Below, in pieces: positions 60,733 to 64,000 of a stretch of 64,000 bases of DNA. The DNA is taken from contig NC_060062.1 of NCBI RefSeq assembly GCF_020283565.1, forward strand, positions 30,192,251 to 30,256,250. The letters run 5' to 3'. The notes beneath the pieces were generated by a model that searched no databases, was not told where the DNA came from, and worked only from the letters and a program-made list of their open reading frames with translations. Made by a program: the position numbers and the translations under genes. The stretch's first letter is position 1; each line of letters starts with the position of its first letter. The DNA comes from Trifolium pratense (taxonomy: Eukaryota; Streptophyta; Magnoliopsida; Fabales; Fabaceae).

Positions 60733-60738
60733 AATAAA
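60733..60738 (+). terminator. Polyadenylation signal AATAAA
   Basis: AATAAA lies 50 bp after the stop of the small ORF, followed by a T-rich region. It is consistent with a plant near-upstream element. Confidence 0.55.
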
Positions 60739-61305
60739 ATAATTCTCTTTTGATTTTCCCGAGCATAATTTATTTGCACTCATGCTTTATGTATGCTCTT
60801 GATTTAATAATGTTGCTAATTTTCCGAACCATTCCGAGCGGACTTTCGATCGAAAAATTATACTCATTGTTCGAGCATGTTTTCGACTTTACGAATTTGT
60901 CGAGGAGCGCGGTGTTCTTATTCGATTGCTGCGGCTTTCCCCGTATTTTTAGCAAAGAAATAAGGGGAAGGATTCCGAGGATCTTGCGTTTCCTTATTTG
61001 GTCGCAATTTTCTCGGGATGTGGTGTCTTGGATTTCGCGAGATTTGCGCGAGCAGGCGGGTGTGACTTGAAAGGACGAGTCGCTTCGTTTCCTCTCGCCA
61101 CGTGTAAAGGCTATGAAACAGCACTCGAGTGGCTATTCTTTGAGATTTGAACTTCGAGGTCGTTTTGGACCGTTGGATTTTCGCGCCTTTTCGTTTCTCC
61201 TGAGATCACATCTGGGCCACTTGATCGTGATTGATCCGGACCGTTAGATCGATCCTATGGTTCAGATGGAAGCGGCGCGAATTTTCCTGTACGGATGCGT
61301 TGGCC
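60739..61305. other. Spacer and promoter of the gypsy-type ORF
   Basis: GC-rich spacer with open but unremarkable frames. CCACGTG occurs at 61098-61104 (G-box core) about 200 bp before the TATA box. TTGATCGTGATTGATCCGG and its neighbour GTTAGATCGATCC form a small cluster of GATC palindromes near 61225-61255. Confidence 0.4.
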
Positions 61306-61313
61306 TATATATA
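61306..61313 (+). promoter_or_regulatory. TATA box of the gypsy-type ORF
   Basis: TATATATA in GGCCTATATATAGGAGG. The expected transcription start would be near 61340, followed by a leader with an intron (donor GTAAGT at 61446, acceptor CAG ending at 61865). Confidence 0.65.
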
Positions 61314-61874
61314 GGAGGGAGGTTTTTCGTTTGAAACTTTACAGTTTCTCACTTACTTTCTCTATCATTTTGCCTTTCCGGTCCAAGCTTTCTCTGGTGG
61401 TTTTCTACTACAAACTCCTCATTCCTATCTTCATTTGATCAACAAGTAAGTGTTTTATCCTTTTAATCTTTGAAGATTTTGTTTGGATTTTACTTTGGAT
61501 TGTTGTGGGTAGTTCACGCGGTGTAGGGCTGTAGTATGTTTCCTGTGTAGTCTGGGTAGTCTTTTTGAAGGTTGTAGGTGGTGATTAGCACCCTTTTCCC
61601 CCCAAAAGAGGGGTTTTTCGCGGTTTTCCGGCGAGAAATCGCTTGTTTTCACCAACTGACGGTTGGGTTTTAGCTTAGAACAGTGTCGAGCACCATATGC
61701 ATTTCGTGCTCGATTGTTTACATGAATTTCGTGTTCGGAGAGATGATTTGTCACCTTTAGTTTTCGCGTAGTCTTTTGTTTGAGATCCTCGCCCTTTCGC
61801 TTGATTTGGCGGTGGAAGGGTGGATTTGAATGTCGAATTCATTTTTCCTTCCTCTGCTTTTTCAGGTTTTCTAG

Positions 61875-63900
61875 ATGGCTGAGGGATCTCAAGGTGACTT
61901 CACGTTCATAGATCAACAGCCTTCCTCATCAATTCGCATCCGAGCCGACGTTTCGTGGGTGGCGGATGAACCCCGAGAGACGGAGTCAGTTTATCAGGAT
62001 TGCGAGAGTGACATCCCAGAGACGATGTGCACGGATATTCAGACTCCTCCTACCGAGGACTTCGAGGTGCGGATCCCCACTGCTCGCCACCGGATCTGCG
62101 GTAATTGGGCTTGGGGAACGATCCCCATGTACGAGATTGCCTTCAAGCATCTGGGAATTCGGCTGCCCTTCACAGATCTGGAGGTGTCCATCTTTCGTCA
62201 TCTCCGGTTGGCTCCCTCTCAACTTCACCCGAACTCATTGGCCTTTATCAAGGCTTTTGAAAAAACTGCCGAGTATTTGGGTTTGGGCCCCACCTTGCCT
62301 TTATTTTTCTACCATTTTGGCCTTCAACGGAGCTGTCCTCGGGGGGAACGGGCGAAAGGGAAGCTCGTTAAGGGAGCCCTGGTACCGGATGCCAAGCATG
62401 GATGGGTTTCTTTGAGGCAACGGAAACGCCTCTTTGATATGTTCGACGAGTCGGTACGAGGGTTCAAGTCCGTGTTTTATGGAGTTAGGCCAATCACGAC
62501 GAAAGGTTGGAACAATTTCGTTCGTAGGGGGCATCGCATTGATGAGCTTGGGCAGGAAGTTCTTGATGAGCAAGGTCTCCCTATAGAGGAGGATTTTGCT
62601 AGATTTCCGTTCTATTGGCGCAGGGATCATTATTCCATATCGACCAAAGAATTTGTTTTTACGCTGGGAGCGTTGTCAGCTGAGGAGAGAGCTGATTATA
62701 AAAAATTATTAGAGTTTGTGGAGGGCTTGCCTCCATTCCTTCTGAGTGACTCGAATGGCGAGCCTTTGCTTGGGGAAGATGGTCGAAGATTGACCTGCCC
62801 GAAGGTGATCGCTACGAAAGAGCTGCTCGCTTGCGACACCTCGGAGGAATTGACCGTTTTTTGGAGTATGCTCGTAGCTTTCTTTATTTATTTTCTACCA
62901 ACTGTTTATTGCTTTCTCTATTTGCTCGCCTTCTGTTTTGCTAACTGATGCTCTGATTTGTGTAGGTACAATGACTAGTGGATCTGCTGCTCTCCGCAAA
63001 GCTCGTGCCGCCAAGAACAAGAGGGAGGCGAGCAGTGCTGCTACAACTTCTTCTGCCCCTCAGTCTCCCACAGCTTCCAACGTGGATCGCTCGAAGAGGA
63101 CTCGACTGGAGGAGGAAACCTCTTCTCGACAGGATCACGTGGTCGTGGATCTTTCTGGCCAGGATGATCCTCCTCTTCCCGGTCCCCACAAGTTGACTGC
63201 TGGGCTTCCTGCTGACGATTTTGTCCTCCCTCCACTTTACGCTCATGGCGAGCTACTGACCGGAGCTACCAAAGTGAAGATTAATCCCGCGGATGAAGCC
63301 ATCCTATCGGATATGGGTCCTGAGGTTCTTCGTGCCGAGATAGCTGCCCAATCCATGGCTCTACTCAAATTGGTCGAAATGGCGACTTTTTTGAATGGTC
63401 GGGAGTGCAAGTATTTGGAGGAAAGGGATGAAGCTCGAAAGGAGTTGCCTTTGCTGCAGCGGAAGTTGGCAGAATCCGAGGCCTCCTGCATGGTGTTCAG
63501 GGAGGAGCGCAAGACCCTCTCGGCCAATCTCAAGGAAGCGGAGGATAGGCTCAAGACGGTGTCCGAGGAGAGGGATAGTGCCGTGCAGAAGGTTGATGAG
63601 CAAAAGGGTTTGATTGACGAGCTGAAAGGGAAGTTGGAGAGGCTCCAAGTCACCGGGGTTGTTGAAGATCGGGAGAAGGAGCTCGATCCTCAAGGGGAGT
63701 ATGCTTCCTCCTCTCGTGCTGATCTGCTCGCCAAGATCCAGGAGCTTGAGTCCAACATGGTGGCTGCTGCAGCTTTTAGTTTCAACAACGCAGTGGCTCA
63801 GCTTAGGATTCTCAACCCCGGTTTGAACGAGGAGGGTTTGGATGAGGAGAAGGAGGTGAGAGATGGAGCTATTGTCACCCCTCCTGACGATGAGATGTAA
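61875..63900 (+). CDS. Putative gypsy-type transposon protein, spliced
   Basis: Two coding exons, 61875-62865 and 62966-63900, join in frame (A|GT giving Ser) to 641 codons. A 420-bp intron in the leader is also likely. The N-terminal half (about 60-330; WGTIPMYEIAFKHLGIRLPF, HFGLQRSCPRGERAKGKLV, FPFYWRRDHY) matches the plant putative gypsy type transposon domain, a gag-like protein of unknown biochemistry. The second exon starts with a Ser/Ala/Lys-rich stretch, then VDLSGQDDPPLPG. A long coiled coil (about 470-600; KYLEERDEARKELPLLQRKL, ERDSAVQKVDEQKGLIDELK) follows. No protease, RT or integrase is visible before the window ends. The frame is intact, so the element may be young. It is not a host gene. 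Confidence 0.8.
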
Positions 63901-64000
63901 TCTTATTTTTCTCTTGTAATTAGTTTGCTTTCTTTGGGCGCTTCGTTCGCCTTTTTGATGTATTTGACAATTATGGCCCCTCGGGGTTTTTAACTATCGG
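63901..64000 (+). other. 3' UTR of the gypsy-type ORF
   Basis: TTTGGGCGCTTCGTTCGCC and TTGATGTATTTGAC follow the stop, like the 3' UTR of related elements. The window ends before any poly(A) signal. Confidence 0.4.

Overview
This window is nuclear DNA of a flowering plant, most likely a papilionoid legume related to Medicago, Trifolium or Pisum. The genes have AT-rich plant introns, the asparagine synthetase resembles legume AS1, and the repeats (MITEs, tRNA-derived SINEs, TRIM LTRs, Ty3/gypsy ORFs) are of legume type. No operons, CRISPR arrays or prokaryotic features are present.

Five host genes could be modelled. (1) An intronless CC-NB-LRR resistance-gene homologue at 2836-5868 (+), followed by a broken copy at 7741-8127. 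(2) A nine-exon IDM1-like PHD-finger/acetyltransferase chromatin regulator at 25046-30953 (+). (3) A five-exon TRICHOME BIREFRINGENCE-LIKE (PMR5/DUF231) wall-polysaccharide acetyltransferase candidate at 32044-35650 (+). (4) A thirteen-exon glutamine-hydrolysing asparagine synthetase at 36599-42674 (-), convergent with the TBL gene. (5) A six-exon UTP23-like rRNA-processing protein at 53512-56766 (-). In each spliced model the reading frame closes exactly from ATG to stop. Two asparagine synthetase introns use GC donors.

The rest is a nested landscape of mobile DNA. From 8158 to 16961, a Ty3/gypsy element with 2.36-kb LTRs lies between a SANT/Myb-like ORF fragment and a PIF/Harbinger transposase fragment, both on the + strand. 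This suggests it replaced the middle of a Harbinger-type transposon. Its coding region is dead and carries a 343-bp MITE with a perfect 9-bp target duplication. Next come a minus-strand Athila/Tat-like extra ORF (17159-18697), a LINE endonuclease remnant and a small minus-strand LTR element (20225-22518).

The gene-poor stretch 43-53 kb holds a minimal TRIM with a Stowaway MITE inside one LTR, a solo LTR of the same family, a plastid psbC fragment bordered by (TA)n tracts, and a 600-bp retroposed sequence with an 18-bp target duplication. It also holds SINEs, a 398-bp near-perfect hairpin embedded in (TA)n, and a hAT-type element. The last 4.4 kb is more GC-rich and carries two ORFs of a gypsy-type transposon, one of them spliced, running to the window edge.

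The genes do not form a single pathway. I did not find a convincing undescribed biological system. The most unusual points are the composite Harbinger/gypsy locus, the psbC insertion, the (TA)n-embedded hairpin, the paired GC-AG introns and the His-rich TBL protein. All calls come from reading the sequence; no database search or alignment program was run.
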